Shown: positions 1 through 8,573 of the stretch, piece after piece | Numbering within the stretch: position 1 is the stretch's first letter | How the letters are laid out: each line of letters opens with the position of its first letter | From: an uncultured Lachnospiraceae bacterium | Lineage (GTDB): Bacteria; Bacillota; Clostridia; Lachnospirales; Lachnospiraceae | NCBI GenBank assembly: GCA_910579935.1 | Contig: CAJTVQ010000006.1 | Span: forward strand, 68,304 to 132,303 | Direction of reading: 5' to 3' | Length of the DNA: 64,000 bases | Notes under the pieces: model-generated | Databases searched by the model: none | The model's input: the letters and a program-made list of their open reading frames with translations, nothing else | What the model was told of the DNA's origin: nothing | Position numbers and translations under genes: made by a program

Positions 1-1
1 G

Positions 2-751
2 ATGGAAGCCAATAATTCCAGGGTTCAGAACATACTGACAAAAGCGGCGGGACTGGCAAACGGACTGGGGGAAGCCAGTACTTCCCTTGCCGGTGTAGCG
101 CAGAATGAAAGCGCCTCTGCAGAGGAACTGGCAGCAACCAGTGAATCCCTGATGGAAAACAGCGATGCCCTGATAGAAAGAGCCCGTGAAAGCATGGAGA
201 ACTTAAACGAGTTGAAGAACTGCGGGCTGCAGATGAATGAAAATGTAATACAGGTGGAAGAGACATCCAGAGATTTGCTGCGTAAATTCGGAAGAAAATG
301 AGGTGATGCTGAACTACCTGAAAGAAGTGAACGGGCAGGTCCTGAAATCGATGGATGATACGAACGGAGTGGCGGCGCGTTTGTCGGAAGCGGTAGGGGA
401 AATCGGCGTTACCCTGAATGTGATCAGCGAGATTTCCGAGTCCACGAACCTGCTTGCCCTGAATGCATCCATAGAAGCGGCGAGGGCAGGAGAGGCCGGT
501 AAAGGATTCGCGGTGGTGGCACAGGAAGTGGGAAAACTTGCAGGCAGTACCGACGATTCATTAGGAAAGTCATCCGAAAGACGGTATCCATCAATGAAAC
601 GATCGCAGAAAGCATCAGTGAGGAAAACAGGGAGTTTGCGAATATTTCCCGCATGGTGGACAGCAATACGGCAGATATCCTTCATATGACAGAGCAGGTA
701 GATGCCATTAACCGGATGATCGATGAGATGGAAGAACTGCTCAGGGTATAG
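2..751 (+). pseudogene. methyl-accepting chemotaxis protein, 3' part, two frameshifts
   Basis: This is the cytoplasmic signalling part of a chemoreceptor; the 5' end lies outside the window. Three consecutive pieces in different frames form one receptor. Piece one (to about 295) is helical and breaks at TGA 299-301. Piece two (from about 294) holds the conserved hairpin tip with NLLALNASIEAARAGEAGKG, followed by the FAVVAQEVGKLA stretch. A second frame change near 563 leads into a third piece that ends at TAG 749-751 with a normal-looking C-terminal helix. Two frame changes within 270 bases argue for a decayed gene, although sequencing error is possible. The alignment of the pieces with the family is clear by eye. 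Ligand and membrane regions cannot be judged. Confidence 0.8.
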
Positions 752-806
752 CTGAACGTATAATGACACAGAGGGGTATAATTTACAAACTCTTAACGGA
801 AACAGT

Positions 807-966
807 AGTTGATTGTTACTGTTCACAGTCGAAATGCGCATAAACTGCGCATTTACGACCCGATACAGTGGACCATGCAAGCATTTGCGCCTCGCCGCAG
901 GCGACTTTTCATGCGCAAATGCCGTTACTATGAGCAGCTGAAAGCTGTGAATAGTAACAGTTGATT
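807..966. repeat. MITE-like family A, copy 1 (144 bp) with 8-bp target duplication
   Basis: The element spans 815-958. Its ends are GTTACTGTTCACAG and CTGTGAATAGTAAC, inverted repeats that match at 13 of 14 positions. It is flanked by the direct repeat AGTTGATT at 807-814 and 959-966. The interior contains further palindromes built on TGCGCA and on a GCATTTGCGC/GCGCAAATGC pair. It has no coding capacity. It is homologous to the copies at 22934-23056 and 51771-51839. The right target duplication contributes the -35 hexamer of the apparent secA promoter. Confidence 0.85.
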
Positions 967-989
967 ATATCGGACAAATCTGCTACAAT
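961..989 (+). promoter_or_regulatory. probable sigma-A promoter of secA
   Basis: TTGATT (961-966), a 17-base spacer and TACAAT (984-989) form a good housekeeping promoter about 100 bases before the secA start. The -35 box lies inside the right target duplication of the adjacent MITE-like element. Confidence 0.6.
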
Positions 990-1087
990 AGACAATGGAT
1001 TTTTACATCTGCAATGAAAATTACGTTGGTTGTACATGATTATAGTATGGTGAGAAAGACAACGGCGGATAACATGGGAGTTTAACT

Positions 1088-3649
1088 ATGAATATTGTAA
1101 GTAAAGTTTTTGGAACTCACAGCGAGAGGGAATTGAAGAGAATAGAAAGCACGGTGGATGCCATTGAGGCTTTGCGTCCCTCTATGCAGGAGCTTAGCGA
1201 TGAGCAGCTGAGGGACAAGACGAAGGAGTACAGGAAACGTTTTCAGGAGGGAGAGACACTGGATGACCTTCTGCCGGAAGCATTTGCTGCCGTAAGGGAA
1301 GCGGCCAGGCGGGTGCTGAATATGGAGCATTACCGGGTGCAGCTGATCGGCGGCATTATTCTCCATCAGGGCCGTATCGCGGAGATGAAAACAGGTGAAG
1401 GCAAGACACTGGTATCCACCCTGCCGGCTTATCTGAATGCGCTGGAAGGAAAAGGGGTACATGTCGTTACGGTCAATGACTACCTGGCAAAGCGTGATGC
1501 AGAGTGGATGGGGCAGGTGCATGAATTTCTGGGGCTGAAAGTCGGCGTTGTGTTAAACGATATGAAATCCGAGGAACGCAGGGAACAGTATAACTGTGAT
1601 ATTACTTATGTGACAAATAATGAGCTGGGATTTGATTATCTGAGGGATAACATGGTAATTTACAAGGAACAGCTTGTGCTCAGAGACCTCCACTATGCCA
1701 TTATCGATGAGGTTGACTCCGTGTTGATTGATGAAGCGAGGACACCGCTGATCATTTCCGGTCAGAGCGGTAAGTCCACCCGGTTGTATGAAGCCTGTGA
1801 TCTGCTGGCGCGTCAGCTCAAGCGCGGCGAAGATATGGCAGAGATGACGAAAATGGATGCCATCATGGGAGTCGAGCGGGAGGAAACCGGAGATTTTATT
1901 GTCAATGAAAAAGACAAGGTCGTGAATCTGACTGCAGAGGGTGTTGCCAAGGTAGAGCGGTTCTTCCAAATAGAAAATCTGGCGGATCCCGAAAATCTGG
2001 AAATACAGCATAACATCAACCTTGCGCTGCGGGCGCATAACCTGATGTTCCGCGATCAGGACTATGTGGTAAAAGACGAGCAGGTATTGATCGTAGACGA
2101 ATTTACCGGACGCATTATGCCCGGACGCCGTTATTCCGACGGCCTGCACCAGGCAATCGAAGCCAAGGAGCATGTAAAGGTAAAGCGGGAGAGTAAGACG
2201 CTTGCGAATATTACATTCCAGAACTTTTTTAATAAATTTGAGAAGAAGGCCGGAATGACCGGTACTGCTTTAACAGAGGAAAAGGAATTCCGCGACATCT
2301 ATGGGATGGATGTTATTGAGATTCCTACCAATAAGCCTGTCATCCGGCAGGATCTGCAGGATGCGGTTTATAAGACGAGAAAAGAAAAACTCTTCGCCAT
2401 CGTGGAATCGGTAAAAGAAGCCCATGCGAAGGGACAGCCGGTACTGGTGGGTACGATCACCATTGAGGCATCGGAAGAAGTCAGCAAACTGCTGACAAAG
2501 CAGGGCATCCAGCATAAAGTGCTGAACGCCAAGTTCCATGAACTGGAAGCGGAAATTGTCGCCGATGCAGGAATACACGGTGCGGTTACCATTGCTACCA
2601 ATATGGCAGGGCGTGGTACGGATATCAAGCTGGACGATGAGGCGAAAGCTGCGGGCGGATTGAAGATCATCGGTACGGAGCGGCACGAGTCGAGACGTAT
2701 TGATAACCAGCTGCGCGGACGTTCCGGACGTCAGGGAGATCCCGGCGAGTCCAAATTCTATATCTCGCTTGAGGATGATTTAATGCGTTTGTTCGGCTCG
2801 GAACGGCTGATTGGCATGTTCAATGCACTGGGCATTCCGGAAAATCAGGAAATCGAGCATAAATCACTGACCAGGGCGATCGAGTCGGCGCAGAAGAAGA
2901 TAGAGAACAACAACTTCGGCATTCGTAAAAATCTGCTGGAATACGATCAGGTGATGAACGAGCAGAGGGAAATCATCTACGAAGAAAGAAGGCAGGTGCT
3001 AAGCGGCGAAAGCATGAGGGATGCCATTTTCAAAATGGTTACGGATATTGCGGAGAATGCGGTAGACATCAGTATCGGGGATGATGTGGATATTGATGAC
3101 TGGAATTTCCATGAACTGAATACCCTGCTTCTGCCTACCATACCTTTGCGTCCCGTCAATACGGGAAGGGTTTTAAAGCCCAAAAAGAACAGTTTAAAAC
3201 AGCAGCTGAAGGAAGAAGCCATCAAGCTGTATGAAAGCAAGGAAGCAGAGTTCCCCAATCCGGAAGCCATGCGGGAAATTGAACGTGTGATCTTACTGAA
3301 AGTCATTGACCGGAAGTGGATGGATCATATTGACGATATGGACCAGCTCCGTCAGGGAGTGGGCCTGCAGGCATACGGACAGAGGGATCCGCTGGTGGAA
3401 TACAAATTAAGCGGTTATGAGATGTTTGATGAAATGACCCAGAATATCAAAGAGGAAACGGTTCGTCTCCTGTTCCACGTCCGTATCGAGCAGAAGGTGG
3501 AGCGGGAGCAGGTAGCCAAGGTGACGGGAACCAACAAGGACGATTCTCTTCCGAAAGGGCCCGTAAAGAAAGAAATGAAAATTTATCCGAATGCCCCCTG
3601 CCCCTGTGGCAGCGGGAAGAAGTATAAACAGTGCTGTGGCAGGAAGTAA
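1088..3649 (+). CDS. secA: preprotein translocase ATPase SecA
   Basis: SecA is the ATP-driven motor that pushes preproteins through SecYEG at the membrane. The 853-residue protein has the family length and architecture. Walker A (MKTGEGKTL) is at about residues 100-108 and the DEAD-like motif IDEVDSVLIDEARTP follows at about 205. The conserved NMAGRGTDI and GRSGRQGDPG motifs of the second nucleotide-binding domain are present. The C-terminal zinc finger CPCGSGKKYKQCC, at residues 838-850, binds SecB or ribosomes in the family. ATG 1088 has a GGGAG site upstream. prfB follows 73 bases later, a neighbourhood common in Firmicutes. No oddities were seen in the coding sequence; the upstream promoter touches a mobile repeat. 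Confidence 0.97.
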   Translation: MNIVSKVFGTHSERELKRIESTVDAIEALRPSMQELSDEQLRDKTKEYRKRFQEGETLDDLLPEAFAAVREAARRVLNMEHYRVQLIGGIILHQGRIAEMKTGEGKTLVSTLPAYLNALEGKGVHVVTVNDYLAKRDAEWMGQVHEFLGLKVGVVLNDMKSEERREQYNCDITYVTNNELGFDYLRDNMVIYKEQLVLRDLHYAIIDEVDSVLIDEARTPLIISGQSGKSTRLYEACDLLARQLKRGEDMAEMTKMDAIMGVEREETGDFIVNEKDKVVNLTAEGVAKVERFFQIENLADPENLEIQHNINLALRAHNLMFRDQDYVVKDEQVLIVDEFTGRIMPGRRYSDGLHQAIEAKEHVKVKRESKTLANITFQNFFNKFEKKAGMTGTALTEEKEFRDIYGMDVIEIPTNKPVIRQDLQDAVYKTRKEKLFAIVESVKEAHAKGQPVLVGTITIEASEEVSKLLTKQGIQHKVLNAKFHELEAEIVADAGIHGAVTIATNMAGRGTDIKLDDEAKAAGGLKIIGTERHESRRIDNQLRGRSGRQGDPGESKFYISLEDDLMRLFGSERLIGMFNALGIPENQEIEHKSLTRAIESAQKKIENNNFGIRKNLLEYDQVMNEQREIIYEERRQVLSGESMRDAIFKMVTDIAENAVDISIGDDVDIDDWNFHELNTLLLPTIPLRPVNTGRVLKPKKNSLKQQLKEEAIKLYESKEAEFPNPEAMREIERVILLKVIDRKWMDHIDDMDQLRQGVGLQAYGQRDPLVEYKLSGYEMFDEMTQNIKEETVRLLFHVRIEQKVEREQVAKVTGTNKDDSLPKGPVKKEMKIYPNAPCPCGSGKKYKQCCGRK

Positions 3650-3722
3650 CTCTGTGGCAGGAAGTAATTCTGCGGCAGGTAACAGAATAAAAATATGATA
3701 AGAAGAAAGCAGGTGACGTTAA

Positions 3723-4857
3723 GTGGTAGAATTGGATCAGATGAAATCAGAATTGCAGACCTATGAAAGTCCGCTGGCGGAAGTGAGGGATTCACTTTGA
3801 CTTAGCAAATAAGTCAGGGCGGATGGAAGAGCTGGAACGGGAAATGGAAGCTCCGGGATTTTGGGACGACCCGGATGTATCCAATAAAAAAGTGAAAGAA
3901 CTAAAGAATCTGAAAGATATCGTGGATACCATGAATGGGCTTCGGAGACAGTACGAAGACATAGAAACACTCATTGAGATGGGATATGAGGAAGAAGATC
4001 CGGAAATGGCGGCGGAAATACGCACGGAACTGGATTCCTTTATCGCGGCCTTTGAGGAAATCCGTATCAGTACCCTTTTGTCGGGGGAATACGATAAGAA
4101 TCATGCGATTCTCAAGTTAAATGCCGGAGCGGGAGGAACGGAGAGCTGTGACTGGTGCTCTATGCTTTACCGTATGTATACCCGCTGGGCGGAAAGAAAG
4201 GGCTTCAGCATAGAAGTGCTGGATTATTTAGACGGTGACGAAGCCGGAATTAAGTCGGTGACATTTCAGGTAAATGGCGAGAACGCCTATGGTTATCTGA
4301 AATCAGAGAAAGGAGTGCATCGTCTGGTGCGGATATCCCCTTTCAATGCACAGGGAAAACGTCAGACTTCTTTTGTATCGCTGGATGTTATGCCGGATAT
4401 TGAGGAAGATATGGACATTGAGATCAACGATGACGATTTGCGTATTGACACTTACCGAAGCAGCGGTGCGGGCGGTCAGCATATCAACAAGACATCTTCT
4501 GCCATCCGTATCACCCATCTTCCTACGGGAATTGTGGTACAGTGCCAAAATGAGCGTTCACAGTTCCAGAATAAGGATAAGGCAATGCAGATGCTGAAGG
4601 CGAAACTGTTCCTGCTGAAACAGGAGGAAAATGCCCAAAAGCTTTCCGGTATCCGCGGGGAGGTCAAGGAGATCGGCTGGGGCAACCAGATACGTTCTTA
4701 TGTCCTTCAGCCCTATACCATGGTAAAAGACCATAGGACAGGAGAAGAATCCGGCAATGCGGATGCCGTGCTGGACGGCGCTTTGGACGGCTTTATCAAT
4801 GCCTATCTGAAATGGATCAGTACGGGAGGAATTCCTGCAGACGGCAAAGAAGAATAG
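3723..4857 (+). CDS. prfB: peptide chain release factor 2, programmed +1 frameshift
   Basis: RF2 releases the finished peptide at UGA and UAA stop codons. GTG 3723 opens 25 codons that run into an in-frame TGA at 3798-3800. Slipping forward one base at CTT continues with GAC at 3799 into the long frame that ends at 4857, giving about 377 residues. The product carries the SPF stop-recognition tripeptide (in RISPFN) and the GGQ loop (SGAGGQHIN) that reaches the peptidyl-transferase centre. The N-terminal 25 residues read as a proper RF2 start and join seamlessly to DLANKSGRMEEL. An annotation starting at ATG 3823 would lose about 33 residues. In the family this slip is autoregulatory: scarce RF2 makes the ribosome pause at UGA and shift. 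It lies directly downstream of secA. Confidence 0.95.
3785..3801 (+). promoter_or_regulatory. RF2 frameshift site
   Basis: The slippery codon and stop CTT TGA C (3795-3801) follow a Shine-Dalgarno-like AGGGA at 3786-3790. This matches the known layout of prfB recoding sites: an internal SD-like stretch just upstream of CUU UGA C. Confidence 0.9.
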
Positions 4858-4902
4858 AATGAAACACAGGTATGCTTTTTGAACTGTGTCAGAGAAACGA
4901 AA

Positions 4903-4940
4903 AACATGATTCCGGAATGATTTCGGAATCATGTTTTTTT
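4903..4940 (+). terminator. terminator after prfB
   Basis: A perfect 12-bp stem (AACATGATTCCG with CGGAATCATGTT) is followed by seven T. The T-tract overlaps the stop codon of the convergent minus-strand gene. Confidence 0.9.
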
Positions 4941-6432
4941 AATCCGTATCCTCGGCATCGGAAAGGACAATGCTCTGTTTGCCATAATAACGGCTCATGG
5001 CAATATTTGACCAGTCCTTGTCATAAAACGTAATGTCCGAGTGATAGAGGAGGGCCGGCTGCGTCTGTATGCAGGGTAATACGATATTCTCATCGGGAAG
5101 CTGCAGCAGTTCTATGCGTGCTTCCATTTCCTGTCCGTAAGCCCTGGCTTCGCCGGTGACAAGTTCCATGACGGCGGCGCTTGTCGTGTAGTAATCGGGA
5201 TTGGGCTTGATCGTGATCCCAAGGCCGAAAAACAGGGCCAGGGAGGTCAGGATGACATACCACCGCTGGTTAACGGTCAGGTTTTCCCTGGCTTCATTTT
5301 CCCCGGAGTGCAGCTGAAAATAATGGCACGCCCAGCCCATGGCATAACCTGCATTCAGGAACAGCAGCAGAACGTAGAGAATGAAAATAATGTTCCGTAT
5401 TCTGCCGGCATCGATGTTGCCGGCAGCATAGAGCGCCGGCGTGAAAGCGGAAGAAACCAGACAATAACTGTAAGCCGCTGCCAGGAATGGGCAGGGAAAC
5501 CGGAAACGGGTGTTTTTGACCACTTTCCAAATGAAGGGCAGTGAAAACAGTACCAGCGCCCAAATGGTCCAGTCAGTCCATTCGTCAACTGCAAAGGCCA
5601 GTGTATAGCGGAAAGATACCATAATGGATTTGAGGGGAGGCATTCCCTGCACCGATTCGCCCCTTACGGAGTTTCCGGGGGCCGCCATATTGATAAGGAA
5701 CGACAGGACTAAAATAAAAACCGGAATACAGGCGGTTTTATGCTCTTTCAGCTTTTTCATGAAAAGCAGCAGAAGAAGCAGGGATATACTGCATACACAG
5801 GCAGTCAGTCCACTGATATAGTTGCCGCCTCCTACAAAGACGGCATACAGGGAAGACAGAAAAATCCTGCGCCGCTTTTCTTTTGCAGATGCGGTAAGGG
5901 CGGAAATAAGGGATGCCTGCATCAGAAGGAGAAAGGAAAAAGGCACAATATAGTGCACGGAGCCATTGTACCAGAAAAAAGCATCGGTTTTATCTACCAT
6001 GCATTGGATAACGGCAATAAGGACGATCAGGGAGAGGATGATCCACTCCTGCCTGGTTCCCTCCAGATATTGTACAAGGATGACATGCAGCAGATAAAAG
6101 ACGGATACGGACAAAATACCTGTCATGATAAAGGGGGTAATGCAATAAGCCTTTTCCGTCCATATTGCAGGCTGCAGAGCCATGAAAAAAATAGAAGTAA
6201 AAGTACCCTGCCAGGTCTGATAACGGCTGGCGGAGATGGAAACTGCCTCCTTCAGCACCTGCCAGACGGAACGGCTCTGCAGCCATACCTGTCTGGTGGC
6301 GGAAGCATAAGAATAATCATCGGCGCACGGATAATCATAAATACCAAGAAACAGAATAGGGAGTATTGTGAAGGTAAAGATCACGATCAATACGACAGCA
6401 ACATGTTTCGTTTTAATATTTATTTTATTCAT
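4939..6432 (-). CDS. polytopic membrane protein, possibly DUF6056-like
   Basis: A 497-residue integral membrane protein with about ten or more hydrophobic segments. The first covers residues 10-30 and is followed by an outside loop with YPCADDYSYA. The early acidic DDY loop and the many helices recall GT-C-type glycosyltransferase-like or DUF6056 proteins of Firmicutes. That assignment is from memory and no catalytic motif is proven. The C-terminal 60 residues are soluble. Its stop sits in the T-tract of the prfB terminator, so the two genes converge. The DUF975 gene lies 44 bases upstream on the same strand and may be co-transcribed. Substrate unknown. Confidence 0.65.
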   Translation of the reverse strand: MNKINIKTKHVAVVLIVIFTFTILPILFLGIYDYPCADDYSYASATRQVWLQSRSVWQVLKEAVSISASRYQTWQGTFTSIFFMALQPAIWTEKAYCITPFIMTGILSVSVFYLLHVILVQYLEGTRQEWIILSLIVLIAVIQCMVDKTDAFFWYNGSVHYIVPFSFLLLMQASLISALTASAKEKRRRIFLSSLYAVFVGGGNYISGLTACVCSISLLLLLLFMKKLKEHKTACIPVFILVLSFLINMAAPGNSVRGESVQGMPPLKSIMVSFRYTLAFAVDEWTDWTIWALVLFSLPFIWKVVKNTRFRFPCPFLAAAYSYCLVSSAFTPALYAAGNIDAGRIRNIIFILYVLLLFLNAGYAMGWACHYFQLHSGENEARENLTVNQRWYVILTSLALFFGLGITIKPNPDYYTTSAAVMELVTGEARAYGQEMEARIELLQLPDENIVLPCIQTQPALLYHSDITFYDKDWSNIAMSRYYGKQSIVLSDAEDTD

Positions 6433-6476
6433 AATTTTAATGACAATCTCTCTCTTTCTATTGAACTAAGCAACTG

Positions 6477-7214
6477 TTAAGAATGCCGGTTTCTCATTAA
6501 ATCCATATAGAAGTTGGCCATTACCGTATTGACATACGGGGTAATCCATAAAAGTGCGATGCAGCAGGAAAAAAGGCCAAGAAAATAAAGAGGCAGAAAA
6601 CTGACACTGATGTAAAAAAGACGCCCTTTATGTCCTTTCATGATTTGGCAGCTCATTTTCAGCAGTTCTTTTGCCGTATATTGAGGAAAATCCTGCAGCA
6701 GGTAAAATGCCTGGGAAAGCATAAGGTTGATTACGACCATCACGGCAGTGCCCGCTACCGCAAATACAGACATGAAAAGCATATAAACCGCGTTCTGCGG
6801 ATTGCGGAAGTAAAGGGCGTAAAAAATCATCATCGGTATCTGACAGACAGAACTTATCAGACTCAGTACAAACTGGATGAAAAGCGCCTTATCGGGATAA
6901 ACTTTAAAGCCGTAGAAAATATCGCTTATGGAAACCGGCTGGCGGCATGTGATCTTTAGGAAAAAGAATGCCTCGCCAGAAGCCAGAATCCCGCCGAAAA
7001 GGCTGATAATAAAACTGATAAGATAATAAATAATAAGCTGTGGAGCCGTAAAGACTCCACCGGTGATTACTGTATTGAATATTTCGAGGGCAAAAACCAT
7101 AGAAGTCATGATCAGACTGATCAACAGGGACGCTCCTATGGCCGTGCCGTATTTGCCGAATAACTGTTCCTTTGCCATGCCTTTTAATTCGGCAGATGAT
7201 TTAAAACTGTTCAT
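6477..7214 (-). CDS. DUF975 family membrane protein
   Basis: A 245-residue membrane protein. The N-terminus (SSAELKGMAKEQLFGKYGTAIGASLL) is the typical entry of DUF975 proteins, which are common and uncharacterised in Clostridia. About five or six membrane segments follow, including residues 25-47, 60-85, 110-135 and 150-175, and a last pair near 205-230. It probably shares a transcript with the next minus-strand membrane gene downstream. The ATG at 7214 is the only sensible start. No function can be given beyond a likely envelope role. Confidence 0.75.
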   Translation of the reverse strand: MNSFKSSAELKGMAKEQLFGKYGTAIGASLLISLIMTSMVFALEIFNTVITGGVFTAPQLIIYYLISFIISLFGGILASGEAFFFLKITCRQPVSISDIFYGFKVYPDKALFIQFVLSLISSVCQIPMMIFYALYFRNPQNAVYMLFMSVFAVAGTAVMVVINLMLSQAFYLLQDFPQYTAKELLKMSCQIMKGHKGRLFYISVSFLPLYFLGLFSCCIALLWITPYVNTVMANFYMDLMRNRHS

Positions 7215-7281
7215 ATAGTAAAAGTCTCCAATTCTAGTATAACGTTAAGGCAGAGGGGCTGCATTCATATGCTCACCGCAA

Positions 7282-7824
7282 TTATACTGCCATATCCAGA
7301 TTCATTCCCGTATATTTAAGGGAATCCATTGATTTCAGATTTTTCTGATAGGGATTCTCTTCGTTGGAATATTTAATCTGTGTGGTAGTGGTGCCGCCCG
7401 ATACATAGCTCCGCCCGCATTCCGGACATACGGAAGTATGGATCGCCACATTGGCCGAGAGTACCTTGCCGTTGTCCTGTGCAGCTTTCTTATAGGCATT
7501 GGAAACATGCTCCTGCTCATGGGAGCGTACGGCAGAAGCCGCTGCCTGCGGGGAAATATGGGTTGCGGATTTGAAGGAAACCATTTCATCGGAGCCGTCC
7601 TGGTATTTCCGGTTGCTGCATGTCTGGCATTCGGCCGGAGAGGATTTCCTTCCGGGGGTCTTTACCGTGGATTCGCCGGGATTACGTGCCACGCCGGAAC
7701 TTTCCGATGCATTGTCTCCTCCTGCTTTGTTCTGATATAAATTGTAGTTAAAGTAATTGTATCTGCCGGAATCGGACACTCCGTATACGGCTCCGACTCC
7801 GCTGATTGGGCTGATTCCGCTCAT
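7282..7824 (-). CDS. putative HExxH metallopeptidase, CJM1_0395/SprA-related family
   Basis: This 180-residue protein carries the zinc-peptidase signature HEQEH in SHEQEHVSNAYKKA, near residue 125. A downstream CPECG pair and the glycine-rich GGTTTTQI stretch are typical of the SprA-related, putative metalloprotease family (PF12118, from memory). The N-terminal 90 residues are low in complexity (MSGISPISGVGAVYG, many Asn, Ser and Tyr) and resemble a surface or flagellar-type leader rather than a signal peptide. An extra CQTC pair sits near residue 77. The gene is minus strand and apparently monocistronic. Substrate unknown; activity is inferred only from the motif. Confidence 0.7.
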   Translation of the reverse strand: MSGISPISGVGAVYGVSDSGRYNYFNYNLYQNKAGGDNASESSGVARNPGESTVKTPGRKSSPAECQTCSNRKYQDGSDEMVSFKSATHISPQAAASAVRSHEQEHVSNAYKKAAQDNGKVLSANVAIHTSVCPECGRSYVSGGTTTTQIKYSNEENPYQKNLKSMDSLKYTGMNLDMAV

Positions 7825-7890
7825 AAATACTCCTTTCTGCTGCTTTTGGCCAGCATATGTTTATAATATTTAAAATTATTCTTTTTATTC

Positions 7891-8397
7891 TTATTCCGAA
7901 AAACGGAATATATCCTCTATCATATCTTCCATGGATTCACCGAAAATATCTTCCGTGGGGACTCCATACATCTGTTCGATCATATCATCATATGTCTGTG
8001 CCGTATTTCTCATTAAATCCGGTTCCGAGAAAAGAGCCAAAAAGGCAAAGGCATAGATTCCGAATAAAGCAGCATTGACTCCCATGCCGATTGCGCCGCA
8101 TATGGTGCCGACCAGGGCGTTTCCCGATAATTTCAGGGCTCTTCCTTTGGAAAGCAGTGCAAACAGAATCGCAAGGCTTCCTAAAATAAAAGGAAGGTAA
8201 ATGGGAAGGAATGCCGTTGAGGGAATGGATATGATTCCCAGTATCATCGCTGCCGTTGAAAAACTGTTTCCCTGCAGCCTGGCCGGAGGCGGATAATTGT
8301 ATGGATAGGGCTGGTTACTGCCGCCGCTATTATAGTTGTTATGATTGTTGTTATAACCGTTCTGATTACGGTTTGGATTATTGTCTTGCATTTCCAT
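7891..8397 (-). CDS. small membrane protein with Asn/Pro/Tyr-rich head (DUF4190-like)
   Basis: A 168-residue protein. Residues 1-45 are an Asn/Tyr/Pro/Gly-rich hydrophilic head. Two or three hydrophobic segments follow: about 48-85 (AAMILGIISI... with PFILGSLAILFALLSKG) and 93-125. The tail is acidic (MIEQMYGVPTEDIFGESMEDMIEDIF). A proline-rich head followed by a paired-helix domain resembles DUF4190 proteins. It has its own sigma-A promoter, divergent from tex. No function is known. Confidence 0.65.
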   Translation of the reverse strand: MEMQDNNPNRNQNGYNNNHNNYNSGGSNQPYPYNYPPPARLQGNSFSTAAMILGIISIPSTAFLPIYLPFILGSLAILFALLSKGRALKLSGNALVGTICGAIGMGVNAALFGIYAFAFLALFSEPDLMRNTAQTYDDMIEQMYGVPTEDIFGESMEDMIEDIFRFSE

Positions 8398-8424
8398 AGG
8401 TCAGCCTCCTGCATATACATATCT

Positions 8425-8453
8425 ATTGTAACACTTTATGCAAAATATTACAA
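8425..8453 (-). promoter_or_regulatory. probable promoter of the minus-strand DUF4190-like gene
   Basis: Read on the minus strand: TTGTAA (8453-8448), a 17-base spacer and TACAAT (8430-8425), 28 bases before the gene start. Confidence 0.6.
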
Positions 8454-8455
8454 TC

Positions 8456-8485
8456 TTGAAAATAAGTATATTGTTCGGCTATAAT
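8456..8485 (+). promoter_or_regulatory. probable promoter of tex
   Basis: TTGAAA (8456-8461), an 18-base spacer and TATAAT (8480-8485). It is divergent from, and almost touching, the promoter of the minus-strand neighbour. Confidence 0.65.
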
Positions 8486-8573
8486 CTTAACGAAGAGTTC
8501 AACGGAATCATAGATTCCGTGGGAATAAAGAAGGACGGAAGGCCGGAGGTTGAAAGAAAGGCATGGATGGAAT

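Noticed and set aside
5740..6480. 246-codon plus-strand open frame opposite the membrane-protein gene
   Set aside because: It is a shadow of the minus-strand membrane gene, lacks a start signal and has no recognisable domain.
6469..6482. AGCAACTGTTAAGA resembling the end of repeat family B
   Set aside because: Only about 12-14 bases match, with no second end or duplication; probably chance.
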